Assembly (NCBI GenBank): GCA_900547815.1
Contig: URHY01000020.1
Coordinates: forward strand, 1 to 27,580
Length of the DNA: 27,580 bases
From: an uncultured Solobacterium sp.
GTDB taxonomy: Bacteria > Bacillota_I > Bacilli_A > Erysipelotrichales > Erysipelotrichaceae
Reading direction: 5' to 3'
The number at the start of each line of letters is the position of its first letter. Position 1 is the stretch's first letter. The notes beneath the pieces are model-generated. The model saw only the letters and a list, made by a program, of their open reading frames with translations. It was not told the origin of the DNA and did not search any database. Below, one piece after another: positions 1 to 7,108 of this stretch. A program made the translations under genes and the position numbers.

Positions 1-29
1 AAAGACCTGGATATAGAATTGTATCCAGG
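1..29 (-). terminator. Probable terminator of the small membrane peptide gene
   Basis: A perfect 8-bp stem (CCTGGATA / TATCCAGG, 6-13 and 22-29) encloses an 8-base loop. Read on the minus strand it is followed by TCTTT before the window ends, so the T-tract is only partly visible. It lies about 60 bases past the stop of the minus-strand small gene at 92. I see nothing else in 30-91 apart from an 11-base direct repeat. Confidence 0.55.
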
Positions 30-91
30 CTTAACTTAATAAGAATTTATCACTGTCACTATCCCGTTAGCTTAACTTAATGACATTGGAC

Positions 92-238
92 TTAGTGGTC
101 TTCTCTTTTTTTGTTTGTCGATAGTATTAAGCAACAGAGTCCTAATGGTAGATAAGTAAAATTCTTTGTTGAGAAATATACGAATATAAAACATATCCCT
201 GCGAAAATAAATAATATTCGATTTAAATTTGTGTTCAT
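92..238 (-). CDS. Small two-helix membrane peptide, 48 aa, function unknown
   Basis: This short reading frame is supported by a complete expression unit. A promoter lies at 263-292, an AAAGGAG ribosome site at 250-256 (11 bases before the ATG at 236-238), and a hairpin follows the stop. The 48-residue product has two hydrophobic stretches, about residues 7-22 (RILFIFAGICFIFVYF) and 27-39 (FTYLPLGLCCLIL). They are joined by a short STKN turn, and a charged tail (NKKREDH) follows. The pattern of two short membrane helices with a basic C-terminus is typical of tiny hypothetical membrane proteins of Firmicutes, but I cannot assign a function. It is separated from the thiolase gene by a terminator, so it is probably an independent unit. 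It could still be a chance frame, though promoter, ribosome site and terminator together argue against that. Confidence 0.6.
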   Translation of the reverse strand: MNTNLNRILFIFAGICFIFVYFSTKNFTYLPLGLCCLILSTNKKREDH

Positions 239-262
239 AGTTATAGTAACTCCTTTAAATTG

Positions 263-292
263 ATTATAACAAAAAAATTGTTGAATTGTAAA
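263..292 (-). promoter_or_regulatory. Sigma-A promoter of the 48-aa membrane peptide gene
   Basis: On the minus strand, TTTACA (287-292) is followed after 18 bases by TATAAT (263-268). A TGT sits directly upstream of the -10, giving the extended form TGTTATAAT. The predicted RNA start lies about 20 bases before the ATG, leaving room for the AAAGGAG site. Confidence 0.65.
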
Positions 293-300
293 AAGTAAGA

Positions 301-338
301 AAAAAAGAAGAGATTCAGTTTTGTCTGAATCTCTTTTT
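301..338 (-). terminator. Terminator after the first thiolase gene (bidirectional form)
   Basis: A 10-bp perfect stem, AGAGATTCAG (309-318) with CTGAATCTCT (325-334), has a 6-base loop. It is flanked by A-rich sequence on the left and T-rich sequence on the right. It therefore reads as an intrinsic terminator on both strands. On the minus strand it ends the thiolase gene whose stop is at 370. Confidence 0.85.
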
Positions 339-369
339 AGAAGTAGTATAGTTAGTCATCATATATAAA

Positions 370-1554
370 TTAATCACGTTCTACGATAGTAGCACAACCC
401 ATACCACCACCGATGCAAAGTGTAGCTAAACCTTTCTTAGCATCACGTTTTTGCATTTCGTGAAGTAATGTAACTAAAATACGGCATCCACTAGCTCCAA
501 CAGGGTGTCCTAATGCAACGGCTCCACCGTTAACGTTAACTTTACTCATATCGAATCCTAATTCTTTAGCAACAGCTACAGATTGTGCAGCGAATGCTTC
601 GTTAGCTTCGATCAAGTCCATATCATCAACTGTTAATCCAGTTTTTTCCATAACTTTACGAGTAGCAGCCACAGGTCCAATACCCATAATTTCTGGTTCA
701 ACACCAGCTAATGCACCTTGTACCCAAGTAGCCATTGGTGTAACACCTAATTCTTTTGCTTTTTCTTCGCTCATAACGACGATTGCAGCAGCACCATCAT
801 TGATACCTGAAGCATTACCAGCAGTTACCATTCCGCCTTCTTTACCAGAGCAGCAACGTAATTTTGCCAATGTTTCAACAGTTGTTCCTGGACGAGGTCC
901 TTCATCCACTTTGAATTCAACGATTTGTTTTTTAACTTTAACTGGAACTGGTACGATTTCATCATCGAATTTGTGTTCAGCCATAGCTTTTTCTGCTTTT
1001 TGTTGAGAGTTAGCTGAGAATTCATCTAATTCTTCACGAGTTAAGTTCCAACGATCACAGATGTTTTCAGCAGTAATCATCATGTGGTAGTGGTTGAATG
1101 CATCAGTTAATGCATCGTTTACCATTGTATCGACGATAGTAGCGTTGTTCATACGGTAACCAAAACGTGCTTTAGTCATAGCATATGGTGCCATTGACAT
1201 ATTTTCCATACCACCAGCAACAACGATATCAGCTTGTCCAGCTTTGATCATTGCAGCAGCTTGGTTAACACAGTTTAAACCAGATCCACAAACAACGTTT
1301 AATGTTACGGCAGGAACTTCAATTGGTAGACCAGCTTTGATACTAGCTTGACGAGCTACGTTTTGTCCTTGTGCAGCTTGGATAACGCATCCCATTAATA
1401 CTTCGTCAACTTGTTCAGGTTTTACACCTGCACGATTCAATGCTTCTTTAATAACGATAGCACCTAAATCAGCAGCTGGAGTGTTACTTAAAGCTCCACC
1501 CATTTTACCAATAGCAGTACGACATGCACCTGCTAAAACTACTTTTTTTGTCAT
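370..1554 (-). CDS. thlA: Acetyl-CoA acetyltransferase (thiolase), paralogue 1
   Basis: This 394-residue enzyme condenses two acetyl-CoA into acetoacetyl-CoA, the first step of butyrate formation. It has the full thiolase signature: nucleophile Cys89 in VVCGSGLN, the His350 loop GHPVGASG, and the second catalytic Cys380 in CIGGGMG. Length matches the roughly 390-residue family. The ATG at 1552-1554 is preceded by a GGAGGA ribosome site. It is transcribed alone, from its own promoter carrying a palindrome and ending in a hairpin at 301-338. A second thiolase lies just upstream on the same strand. The two clearly differ in sequence, so this is not a recent duplication. Family membership is certain. 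Which paralogue carries the main butyrate flux, and whether one prefers longer acyl chains, cannot be told from sequence. Confidence 0.93.
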   Translation of the reverse strand: MTKKVVLAGACRTAIGKMGGALSNTPAADLGAIVIKEALNRAGVKPEQVDEVLMGCVIQAAQGQNVARQASIKAGLPIEVPAVTLNVVCGSGLNCVNQAAAMIKAGQADIVVAGGMENMSMAPYAMTKARFGYRMNNATIVDTMVNDALTDAFNHYHMMITAENICDRWNLTREELDEFSANSQQKAEKAMAEHKFDDEIVPVPVKVKKQIVEFKVDEGPRPGTTVETLAKLRCCSGKEGGMVTAGNASGINDGAAAIVVMSEEKAKELGVTPMATWVQGALAGVEPEIMGIGPVAATRKVMEKTGLTVDDMDLIEANEAFAAQSVAVAKELGFDMSKVNVNGGAVALGHPVGASGCRILVTLLHEMQKRDAKKGLATLCIGGGMGCATIVERD

Positions 1555-1604
1555 ATTAATATTCCTCCATGTAAGACTAATAAGTTACTTACCTTTTAAA
1601 CTTT

Positions 1605-1634
1605 ATCATAGTGATTGATTAAAATCAATCACAA
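1605..1634 (-). promoter_or_regulatory. Promoter of thiolase paralogue 1
   Basis: Minus-strand TTGTGA (1629-1634) and TATGAT (1605-1610) are separated by 18 bases. This gives a leader of about 45 bases before the ATG at 1554. The spacer is almost wholly occupied by a perfect palindrome (1611-1632), so a bound protein would block RNA polymerase. Confidence 0.6.
1611..1632. promoter_or_regulatory. Palindromic candidate operator in the thiolase 1 promoter
   Basis: The arms GTGATTGAT and ATCAATCAC (1611-1619, 1624-1632) are perfect 9-bp complements around TAAA. The site lies between the -35 and -10 elements, the classic repressor position. It does not match the Rex 7-4-7 pattern seen near the other thiolase gene, nor the FapR or FabT sites as I know them, so the regulator is unknown. 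The operator role is inferred from symmetry and position. Confidence 0.5.
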
Positions 1635-1688
1635 ATTAAAAAATTCACAAGTGAATCTTAAGAAATAAGGAGAACGCGTCTCCTTATT
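1634..1688 (-). terminator. Tandem hairpin terminator after thiolase paralogue 2
   Basis: Directly after the stop is a 10-bp perfect stem, AATAAGGAGA (1664-1673) with TCTCCTTATT (1679-1688). A second small hairpin (ATTCA/TGAAT, 1643-1656) follows and, on the minus strand, is trailed by TTTTTT. The second hairpin has the usual intrinsic terminator form. It sits just upstream of the next gene's promoter, so the two thiolase genes are separate transcripts. Confidence 0.7.
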
Positions 1689-1690
1689 GA

Positions 1691-2896
1691 TTAATCGCAC
1701 ATTTTTACGATAACAGCGGCACCTTGTCCTCCACCAATACATAGGGAAGCAAGACCGATTTTTGATTTACGTTTTTGCATTTCATATAATAATGAAACTA
1801 AGATACGGTTTCCACTAGCACCAACTGGGTGACCTAATGCAATTGCACCACCATTTACGTTTGTCTTAGCTAAGAATGCTTCGCGATCCATACCTGTAGC
1901 TTCTTCTAATTCGTGGATAACACCTAATGATTGAGCAGCAAATGCTTCATTCAATTCAACTAAGTCAAGATCTTCAATTTTAAGATCTGCATATTTCAAT
2001 GCATTTAAGATAGCTGGTGTTGGACCAAGTCCCATAACTCGTGGGTCAACTCCACCTTGTCCAAATCCGATAACTTCAGCAATTGGAGTTAAGTTATATT
2101 TCTTAACAGCATCTTCACTAGCAACGATAGTAAATGATGCACCATCATTAATACCAGATGCATTACCTGCAGTTACTGTTCCGTCAGCATTGAAGGCTGG
2201 ACGTAATTTAGCTAATTTTTCTAAGCTTGTTTTACGAGGGTGTTCATCTGTATCGAATACAACTTCACCTTTACGAGTCTTATAAGTAATAGGAACGATT
2301 TCATCTTTGAATTTACCTGCAGCAATAGCAGCCAAAGCTTTTTCTTGAGAAGCAAATGCGAATTCATCTTGTGCTTCACGAGAAATGTTATATTTTTTAG
2401 CGATGTTGTCAGCTGTACATCCCATGTGAATTCCATACATTGCATCTGTTAAACCATCGTGTAACATAGCGTCTACTAATTTTTGATCTCCCATCTTAGT
2501 TCCTGTACGGTTTTTGTAGCTCAACATAAATGGAGCACGAGTCATTGATTCAACACCACCTGCAACATATAAGTCACCAAAGTTTGCTTGAATACGAAGT
2601 GTAGCTTCCATAACGGCTTTTAAACCAGAACCACATAACATATTGATTGATTGCGCACATACTTCAACAGGGATTCCTGCATCAAAAGCAACGTGACGAG
2701 CAATATTTTGTCCTAAACCTGCAGCAATTACGTTACCAATAATAACTTCATCTAAGTTTGCTGGATCAATATTTGCCTGTTTAATAGTTTCTTTTAAAAC
2801 AGTTGCTCCGACAGTAGCTAAATCTACATCTGTTAAACTTCCTAAAAAAGTACCAATTGCACTACGTTTAGCAGCAACAATATAAGCTTTTCTCAT
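1691..2896 (-). CDS. thlA: Acetyl-CoA acetyltransferase (thiolase), paralogue 2
   Basis: This 401-residue thiolase has nucleophile Cys88 (MLCGSGLK), His356 in GHPVGASG and Cys386 in CIGGGQG. The predicted reaction is 2 acetyl-CoA to acetoacetyl-CoA plus CoA. The ATG at 2894-2896 has only a modest ribosome site (AGG seven bases upstream). The gene is divergent from bcd and shares its 289-bp regulatory region. That region holds a good TTGACA-17-TAGACT promoter and an Rex-like site just upstream of the -35. The shared region suggests this copy, rather than paralogue 1, is co-regulated with the bcd operon. That is inference from geometry. A degradative (3-ketoacyl-CoA) role is possible but less likely in this context. 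Confidence 0.93.
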   Translation of the reverse strand: MRKAYIVAAKRSAIGTFLGSLTDVDLATVGATVLKETIKQANIDPANLDEVIIGNVIAAGLGQNIARHVAFDAGIPVEVCAQSINMLCGSGLKAVMEATLRIQANFGDLYVAGGVESMTRAPFMLSYKNRTGTKMGDQKLVDAMLHDGLTDAMYGIHMGCTADNIAKKYNISREAQDEFAFASQEKALAAIAAGKFKDEIVPITYKTRKGEVVFDTDEHPRKTSLEKLAKLRPAFNADGTVTAGNASGINDGASFTIVASEDAVKKYNLTPIAEVIGFGQGGVDPRVMGLGPTPAILNALKYADLKIEDLDLVELNEAFAAQSLGVIHELEEATGMDREAFLAKTNVNGGAIALGHPVGASGNRILVSLLYEMQKRKSKIGLASLCIGGGQGAAVIVKMCD

Positions 2897-2944
2897 TTGT
2901 ATACCTACTTTCTACTCCTAATCGAGATTAACTTTTACATGCTT

Positions 2945-2973
2945 AGTCTAGCCCTTTAAATAGGTGATGTCAA
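2945..2973 (-). promoter_or_regulatory. Sigma-A promoter of thiolase paralogue 2
   Basis: On the minus strand, a consensus TTGACA (2968-2973) is followed after 17 bases by TAGACT (2945-2950). The leader to the ATG at 2896 would be about 40 bases. An Rex-like site lies four bases upstream of the -35. Confidence 0.8.
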
Positions 2974-2977
2974 CCAC

Positions 2978-2995
2978 TTGTTTAAAATTTCACAT
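2978..2995. promoter_or_regulatory. Degenerate Rex-type operator upstream of thiolase 2
   Basis: The 7-4-7 element TTGTTTA-AAAT-TTCACAT compares with the Rex forms TTGTTAA-N4-TTAACAA and TTGTGAA-N4-TTCACAA. Each half departs from the pattern at one or two positions. It sits 4 bases upstream of the -35, almost the same geometry as the perfect Rex box at the bcd promoter (5 bases). That parallel is the main support. Confidence 0.45.
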
Positions 2996-3043
2996 GTTAA
3001 AAATACTTAATATATACTAATAAGATAGGACATTAGAAACAAT

Positions 3044-3061
3044 TTGTTAAAATATTAACAA
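3044..3061. promoter_or_regulatory. Rex (NADH/NAD+ redox repressor) operator
   Basis: TTGTTAAAATATTAACAA is a perfect 7-4-7 palindrome matching the Rex box known from clostridia. It lies 5 bases upstream of the -35 of bcd-etfB-etfA-hbd. Rex is known to repress butyrate and alcohol fermentation genes when NADH is low. The pathway here uses NADH at Hbd and Bcd/Etf, so the site makes biological sense. The rex gene itself is not in this window. Confidence 0.85.
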
Positions 3062-3066
3062 AATCA

Positions 3067-3095
3067 TTGACGAGGTGAAAGAAAGTATGTAAAAT
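3067..3095 (+). promoter_or_regulatory. Sigma-A promoter of the bcd-etf-hbd operon
   Basis: TTGACG (3067-3072) and TAAAAT (3090-3095) are separated by 17 bases. The predicted start is near 3102, giving a leader of about 85 bases before the ATG at 3186. An Rex box lies directly upstream and an Rex-like site covers the predicted start. Confidence 0.75.
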
Positions 3096-3125
3096 ATGAC
3101 TGTGTGAAAAGTTTAACATACTTTC
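3081..3125. repeat. Inverted repeat spanning the bcd promoter -10 and start site
   Basis: Perfect 10-base arms GAAAGTATGT (3081-3090) and ACATACTTTC (3116-3125) flank 25 bases. The left arm is in the promoter spacer and would not be transcribed, so this is not an RNA hairpin. It may be a DNA-level binding site. A chance 10-bp match within about 150 bases is unlikely but possible. Confidence 0.45.
3102..3119. promoter_or_regulatory. Second, imperfect Rex-type operator at the bcd start site
   Basis: GTGTGAA-AAGT-TTAACAT keeps the 7-4-7 layout, and twelve of the fourteen half-site bases agree with the Rex pattern. It covers the predicted transcription start, where a bound repressor would block initiation. 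With the perfect box upstream of the -35 it would bracket the promoter. Confidence 0.5.
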
Positions 3126-3185
3126 TCATGCTATCGATGTCCTAATTCGAATAGTTCAAAAAAACTGGAAAGGAGAACTTCATTT

Positions 3186-4325
3186 ATGGATTTCAATTTA
3201 ACAGAACAACAATTAATGATGCAAAAGTTGTTCAGAGAAGTTGCGCAAAACGAAGTAAAAGAAAACGCAGCGGATGTTGACGAAAACGAAAGATTCCCTA
3301 AGGAGTCTGTAGAAGTGATGCGTCAAGCTAAGATGCTTGGTATTCCTTATTCTCGCGAATATGGAGGAGCTGGCGCAGATTATTTATGCTACATTTTAGC
3401 AATTGAAGAATTGTCTAAAACATGTGCTACAAGTGGTGTAGTTTTATCAGCTCACACTTCATTAGGTACTTGGCCAATTGCTCAATTTGGTACTGAAGAA
3501 CAAAAACAAAGATTCTTAACAGATTTATGTACAGGTAAGAAATTGGCTGCATTTGGTTTAACTGAACCAAACGCTGGTACAGATGCTGCTGGACAACAAA
3601 CTACAGCTGTATTAGATGGTGATGAATATGTTATCAATGGTACAAAAATTTTCATTACAAACGCTGGAGAAGCAGATGTATATGTAATTTTTGCCATGAC
3701 AGACAAAACAAAAGGTACTCGTGGAATTTCTGCTTTCATTCTTGAAAAAGGAACTCCAGGATTTACATTTGGTCTTCACGAAAAGAAATTAGGTATTCGT
3801 GGATCTGCTACATGTGAATTAATTTTCAACAATGTACGTGTTCCAAAAGAAAACTTATTAGGAAAAGAAGGTATGGGATTCAAAATTGCCATGCAGACAC
3901 TTGATGGTGGACGTATTGGTATCGCTGCTCAAGCACTAGGAATTGCTCAAGGTGCAATCGACGAAGCTGTTGCTTATGTAAAACAACGTAAACAATTTGG
4001 TCGTCCAATCGCTAAATTCCAAAATACTCAATTCCAATTAGCTGATATGCAAACAAAAACAGATGCAGCTCGTTGGTTAGTATACTCTGCAGCTACTGCT
4101 AAACAAGAAGGTCGTCCTTATACTCAATTAGCTGCTGAAGCAAAATTATTTGCTGCTGAAACAGCTATGGAAATTACAACTAAGGCTATCCAATTATTAG
4201 GTGGATACGGATATACTCGTGATTTACCAGTAGAAAGAATGTTTAGAGATGCTAAGATCACTGAAATCTACGAAGGTACTTCAGAAGTACAACGTATGGT
4301 CATCTCTGGCGCAATGTTGAAGTAA
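3186..4325 (+). CDS. bcd: Butyryl-CoA dehydrogenase
   Basis: This 379-residue FAD acyl-CoA dehydrogenase reduces crotonyl-CoA to butyryl-CoA. With EtfAB it normally couples this to ferredoxin reduction by electron bifurcation in anaerobes. Visible signatures are the flavin-binding segment GLTEPNAGTD, the QFGRPI and LGGYGYTRD motifs of the helical C-domain, and the catalytic base Glu363 in YEGTSE. Length is normal for short-chain dehydrogenases. The start has a strong AAAGGAG site 8-10 bases upstream. It is the first gene of the operon, controlled by the promoter and Rex sites between 3044 and 3119, and etfB and etfA follow directly. Short-chain specificity is inferred from the operon and resemblance to clostridial Bcd. 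Confidence 0.95.
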   Translation: MDFNLTEQQLMMQKLFREVAQNEVKENAADVDENERFPKESVEVMRQAKMLGIPYSREYGGAGADYLCYILAIEELSKTCATSGVVLSAHTSLGTWPIAQFGTEEQKQRFLTDLCTGKKLAAFGLTEPNAGTDAAGQQTTAVLDGDEYVINGTKIFITNAGEADVYVIFAMTDKTKGTRGISAFILEKGTPGFTFGLHEKKLGIRGSATCELIFNNVRVPKENLLGKEGMGFKIAMQTLDGGRIGIAAQALGIAQGAIDEAVAYVKQRKQFGRPIAKFQNTQFQLADMQTKTDAARWLVYSAATAKQEGRPYTQLAAEAKLFAAETAMEITTKAIQLLGGYGYTRDLPVERMFRDAKITEIYEGTSEVQRMVISGAMLK

Positions 4326-4345
4326 GAAAGGAATTGGTGTTGAAA

Positions 4346-5140
4346 ATGAAAATCGTTGTTTTAGAAAAACAAGTTCCGGATTCAACTGAAATCACAGTTG
4401 ATAAAAAAACTGGTGCGTTAATTCGTGACGGTGTTCCTGCAATCACAAACCCTGATGATTTAGCTGGTTTGGAAGCTGCATTGGAATTAAAAGACAAAAA
4501 CCCTGACACTGAAGTTGTTGTAATGACAATGGGATTACCTAAAGCTGCTGAAATGTTAAAAGAAGGCGTTGCTATGGGTGCTGACAAAGGTGTTTTATTA
4601 ACAGACCGTGTATTAGGTGGATCTGATACATGTGCTACAAGTATTGCTTTAGCTGCTGCTTTGAAAAAAGTAGGATTCGACTTAGTTATTGCTGGTCGTC
4701 AAGCTATCGATGGTGATACTGCTCAGGTAGGACCTCAAACTGCAGAACGTTTGGATATTCCTCAAGTTACTTATGTAGATGAAATCTTAGAAGTAAAAGA
4801 AGATTCAATTACTGTTAAACGTTCATTAGAAGATGTTGAACAAATCGTAACTGCTAAGTTGCCATGTGTTATCACAACACTATCTGGAATGAACAAACCT
4901 CGTTACATGCAATGTGACAACATCGTTGACTTATGTAAAGAAGACAAGATTGAAGTTTTAACAAATGCTGAATTAGGAATCGATCCTGAAACAGTTGGTT
5001 TCAAAGGTTCTCCTACATCCGTTAAAACTACTTTCACAAAAGATGTTACTGACAAAACAGAAGTATTCACATTGTCTGAGCAGGAAACTGCAGATATGAT
5101 TGCTAAGACTTTGAAAGAAAAGCAAATCATTACAAAGTAG
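4346..5140 (+). CDS. etfB: Electron transfer flavoprotein subunit beta
   Basis: This 264-residue beta subunit of ETF pairs with the alpha subunit encoded next. It passes electrons from NADH to Bcd and ferredoxin. The start is placed at the ATG at 4346 (MKIVVLEKQVPD, the family N-terminus). In-frame TTG and GTG codons at 4334-4340 lie too close to the AAAGGA site at 4327-4332 to be used. The segment GRQAIDGDTAQVGPQ is the adenine-nucleotide loop form found in ETFs that serve Bcd in anaerobes, unlike the GKQAIDDD type of respiratory ETFs. Electron bifurcation is therefore likely, though this is inference. The gene begins 20 bases after bcd, and etfA starts 15 bases after its stop. Confidence 0.94.
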   Translation: MKIVVLEKQVPDSTEITVDKKTGALIRDGVPAITNPDDLAGLEAALELKDKNPDTEVVVMTMGLPKAAEMLKEGVAMGADKGVLLTDRVLGGSDTCATSIALAAALKKVGFDLVIAGRQAIDGDTAQVGPQTAERLDIPQVTYVDEILEVKEDSITVKRSLEDVEQIVTAKLPCVITTLSGMNKPRYMQCDNIVDLCKEDKIEVLTNAELGIDPETVGFKGSPTSVKTTFTKDVTDKTEVFTLSEQETADMIAKTLKEKQIITK

Positions 5141-5155
5141 GGAGGATGAAGTAGA

Positions 5156-6187
5156 ATGGCTCGATTTGAAGAATATAAAGATATCTTCGTTTTCGTTGAA
5201 CAAGAAAACGGAAACATTGCAGAAGTAAGTTATGAACTTATTTCAGAAGCAAGAAAACTAGTTGCTTCTATCCCTGAATTTGGATACAAAGTAGTTGGTG
5301 TATTGCTTGGAGAAAATGTAAAAGAAAAAGCTCAAGAAGTTATTAGTCATGGAGCTGATAAAGTAATCGTTGTTGATGATACTTTATTAAAAGATTATTC
5401 AACTCAATTCTATGCAGATGCTTTAACACAAGTTGTTTTAGCTCACAAACCAGATTCAATGTTAACTGGTGCAACTCCTTTAGGACGTGACTTAGCACCA
5501 CGTGTAGCTGCTCGTTTAAATGTTGGTTTAACTGCAGATGCTACTAAAATTGAAGTTGACTTAGAATATGCTAAAGAAACTGGTGAATCATTATTAGACG
5601 TAACTCGTCCAACATTCGGTGGTAACTTATTCGGTACAATCGTATGTAAAGACACTCGTCCACAAATGGCTACAATCAGACCAAAAGTATTCGAATTGGC
5701 TCCAGTAGATACAACTCGTACTGGAGAAGTTGAAGAATTTACTCCATCATGGAAAACTACAGATCCTCAAGTATTTGTAGAAAAAGTAATTGAAAAAGTA
5801 AAAGCTGATGTAGATATTACTAAAGCTAATATTTTAGTAGGTGCTGGTCGTGGTGCTGAAAATTGCTTAGATGTACTTCAAAAAGTAGCTGACGAATTAG
5901 GTGGTGTAGTTTGTTGTACACGTGCCGTTGTTGAAGATGGATTCTTAGACAAAGATCGTCAGGTAGGTCAAACAGGTAAGACTGTACGTCCTTCATTATA
6001 TATCGCTTGCGGTATTTCTGGAGCTGTACAACACTGTGCTGGTATGGATAAATCAGACTTGATCATCTCTATCAACCGTGATCCTCAAGCAGAAATCTTC
6101 AATATTTCTAACATGGGATTCGTTGGAGATTGTGCAACTGTATTACCTTTATTAGTAGAATCAATTAAAGCTGCAAAAGCTGAATAA
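5156..6187 (+). CDS. etfA: Electron transfer flavoprotein subunit alpha
   Basis: This 343-residue alpha subunit of the ETF holds the shuttling FAD that delivers electrons to Bcd. The N-terminal half is an ETF fold (MARFEEYKDIFVFVE onward). The C-terminal FAD domain (about residues 220-335) shows the signatures GAGRGAEN, QVGQTGKTVRP, GISGAVQH and INRDPQAEIF, which are conserved in all EtfA. There is no N-terminal ferredoxin domain, so it is the short form. A GGGAGG ribosome site precedes the ATG. It lies between etfB and hbd with short gaps, consistent with one transcript. Identity is secure. Bifurcation is inferred from partner and pathway. Confidence 0.95.
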   Translation: MARFEEYKDIFVFVEQENGNIAEVSYELISEARKLVASIPEFGYKVVGVLLGENVKEKAQEVISHGADKVIVVDDTLLKDYSTQFYADALTQVVLAHKPDSMLTGATPLGRDLAPRVAARLNVGLTADATKIEVDLEYAKETGESLLDVTRPTFGGNLFGTIVCKDTRPQMATIRPKVFELAPVDTTRTGEVEEFTPSWKTTDPQVFVEKVIEKVKADVDITKANILVGAGRGAENCLDVLQKVADELGGVVCCTRAVVEDGFLDKDRQVGQTGKTVRPSLYIACGISGAVQHCAGMDKSDLIISINRDPQAEIFNISNMGFVGDCATVLPLLVESIKAAKAE

Positions 6188-6207
6188 TAAAAAGGAGCAT
6201 ATTTAAA

Positions 6208-7044
6208 ATGAAAAATGTAGGTGTTATTGGTGCTGGAACAATGGGGCAAGGTATTGCCAATGCATTTGCTACAGCTGGATACAATGTAACTGTATGTGAT
6301 ATTAAAATCGAATGGGCACAAAATGGAATCAACAAAATTGGTGCTAAATTAGATAAACTAGTATCTCGTGAAAAAATTACTGCTGAAAAAGCAGAAGGTA
6401 TCAAAGCTAACTTAACTGCTGGTGAATACAAAGATTTAGCTGATTGCGATTTGATCGTAGAAGCTGTTCTTGAAAAAATGGAAATCAAAAAAGACTTATT
6501 TAAGACTTTAGATGAAATCTGTAAAGAAGACTGCATTTTTGGAACAAACACTTCAAGTTTAAGTGTTACTGAAATTGCTAACGGAATCAAACACAACGTT
6601 ATCGGTATGCACTTCTTTAACCCAGCTGATCGTATGAAATTAGTTGAAGTTATCTCTGGCGAAAATACTCCAGTTGAAACTAAAGAAGCTATCATTGAAT
6701 GCTCTAAATCATTAGGAAAAACTCCAGTAGAAGTTGCTGAAGGACCTGGATTTGTTGTTAACCGTATCTTGATTCCAATGATCAATGAAGCTTGCTTCAT
6801 TTACCAGGAAGGATTGGCTAGTGTTGAAGATATCGATACAGCTATGAAACTTGGAGCTAACCACCCAATGGGACCATTGGCTTTGGGTGACTTAATTGGA
6901 TTGGACATCGTTTTAGATGTAATGGAAGTATTATATTCTGAAACTGGAGATTCAAAATATCGTCCATGTACATTATTAAAGAAAATGGTTCGTGCTGGAA
7001 AATTAGGTCAAAAAACTAAACAAGGATTCTACAGCTACAACTAG
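6208..7044 (+). CDS. hbd: 3-Hydroxybutyryl-CoA dehydrogenase
   Basis: This 278-residue NADH-dependent enzyme reduces acetoacetyl-CoA to (S)-3-hydroxybutyryl-CoA. The N-terminal Rossmann fold has GAGTMGQGIA (residues 8-17), and Asp31 at the end of the second strand indicates NAD rather than NADP. Catalytic His135 lies in MHFFNPAD. The helical C-domain carries GPLALGDLIGLD and ends KQGFYSYN, as in clostridial Hbd. Length is typical for the single-domain bacterial enzyme. The ribosome site is AAAAAGGAG. It follows etfA by 20 bases and is the last gene before a hairpin terminator at 7055-7084, so crt downstream may be expressed at a different level. Confidence 0.95.
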   Translation: MKNVGVIGAGTMGQGIANAFATAGYNVTVCDIKIEWAQNGINKIGAKLDKLVSREKITAEKAEGIKANLTAGEYKDLADCDLIVEAVLEKMEIKKDLFKTLDEICKEDCIFGTNTSSLSVTEIANGIKHNVIGMHFFNPADRMKLVEVISGENTPVETKEAIIECSKSLGKTPVEVAEGPGFVVNRILIPMINEACFIYQEGLASVEDIDTAMKLGANHPMGPLALGDLIGLDIVLDVMEVLYSETGDSKYRPCTLLKKMVRAGKLGQKTKQGFYSYN

Positions 7045-7054
7045 TGAAATAACT

Positions 7055-7084
7055 AAAGTGAAACACTCGTTGTTTCACTTTTTA
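7055..7084 (+). terminator. Hairpin terminator between hbd and crt
   Basis: AAAGTGAAAC (7055-7064) and GTTTCACTTT (7072-7081) form a perfect 10-bp stem with a 7-base loop, followed by a short T-rich tail. It starts 11 bases after the hbd stop. I found no convincing promoter between it and crt, so it probably terminates only part of the transcripts and tunes crt and CoA-transferase levels. Confidence 0.7.
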
Positions 7085-7108
7085 TTTAAATATTAGAGGA
7101 GAAAAATC

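Noticed and set aside
30..81. Eleven-base direct repeat CTTAACTTAAT at 30-40 and 71-81
   Set aside because: Only two copies in AT-rich sequence, with no array or mobile element end around them.
61..130. Possible tRNA-like or small RNA sequence before the thiolase genes
   Set aside because: No cloverleaf or T-loop sequence is found, and the stretch is explained by the 3' part of the small membrane peptide gene.
3026..3144. Outer inverted repeat TAGGACAT / ATGTCCTA around the bcd promoter
   Set aside because: Only 8 bases, more than 100 bases apart. Such a match is quite likely by chance in a region this size.
2897..3185. Hidden small gene in the divergent intergenic region
   Set aside because: Only very short frames without ribosome sites are seen. 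The region is explained by two promoters and operator sites.
4334..4345. TTG/GTG start codons upstream of the etfB ATG
   Set aside because: They are within 1-7 bases of the ribosome site, and the family N-terminus begins at MKIVVLEKQVPD.
6165..6800. A 211-codon open frame on the minus strand
   Set aside because: It lies wholly opposite etfA and hbd, has no ribosome site, and hbd is intact with all its motifs. It is a codon-bias shadow.
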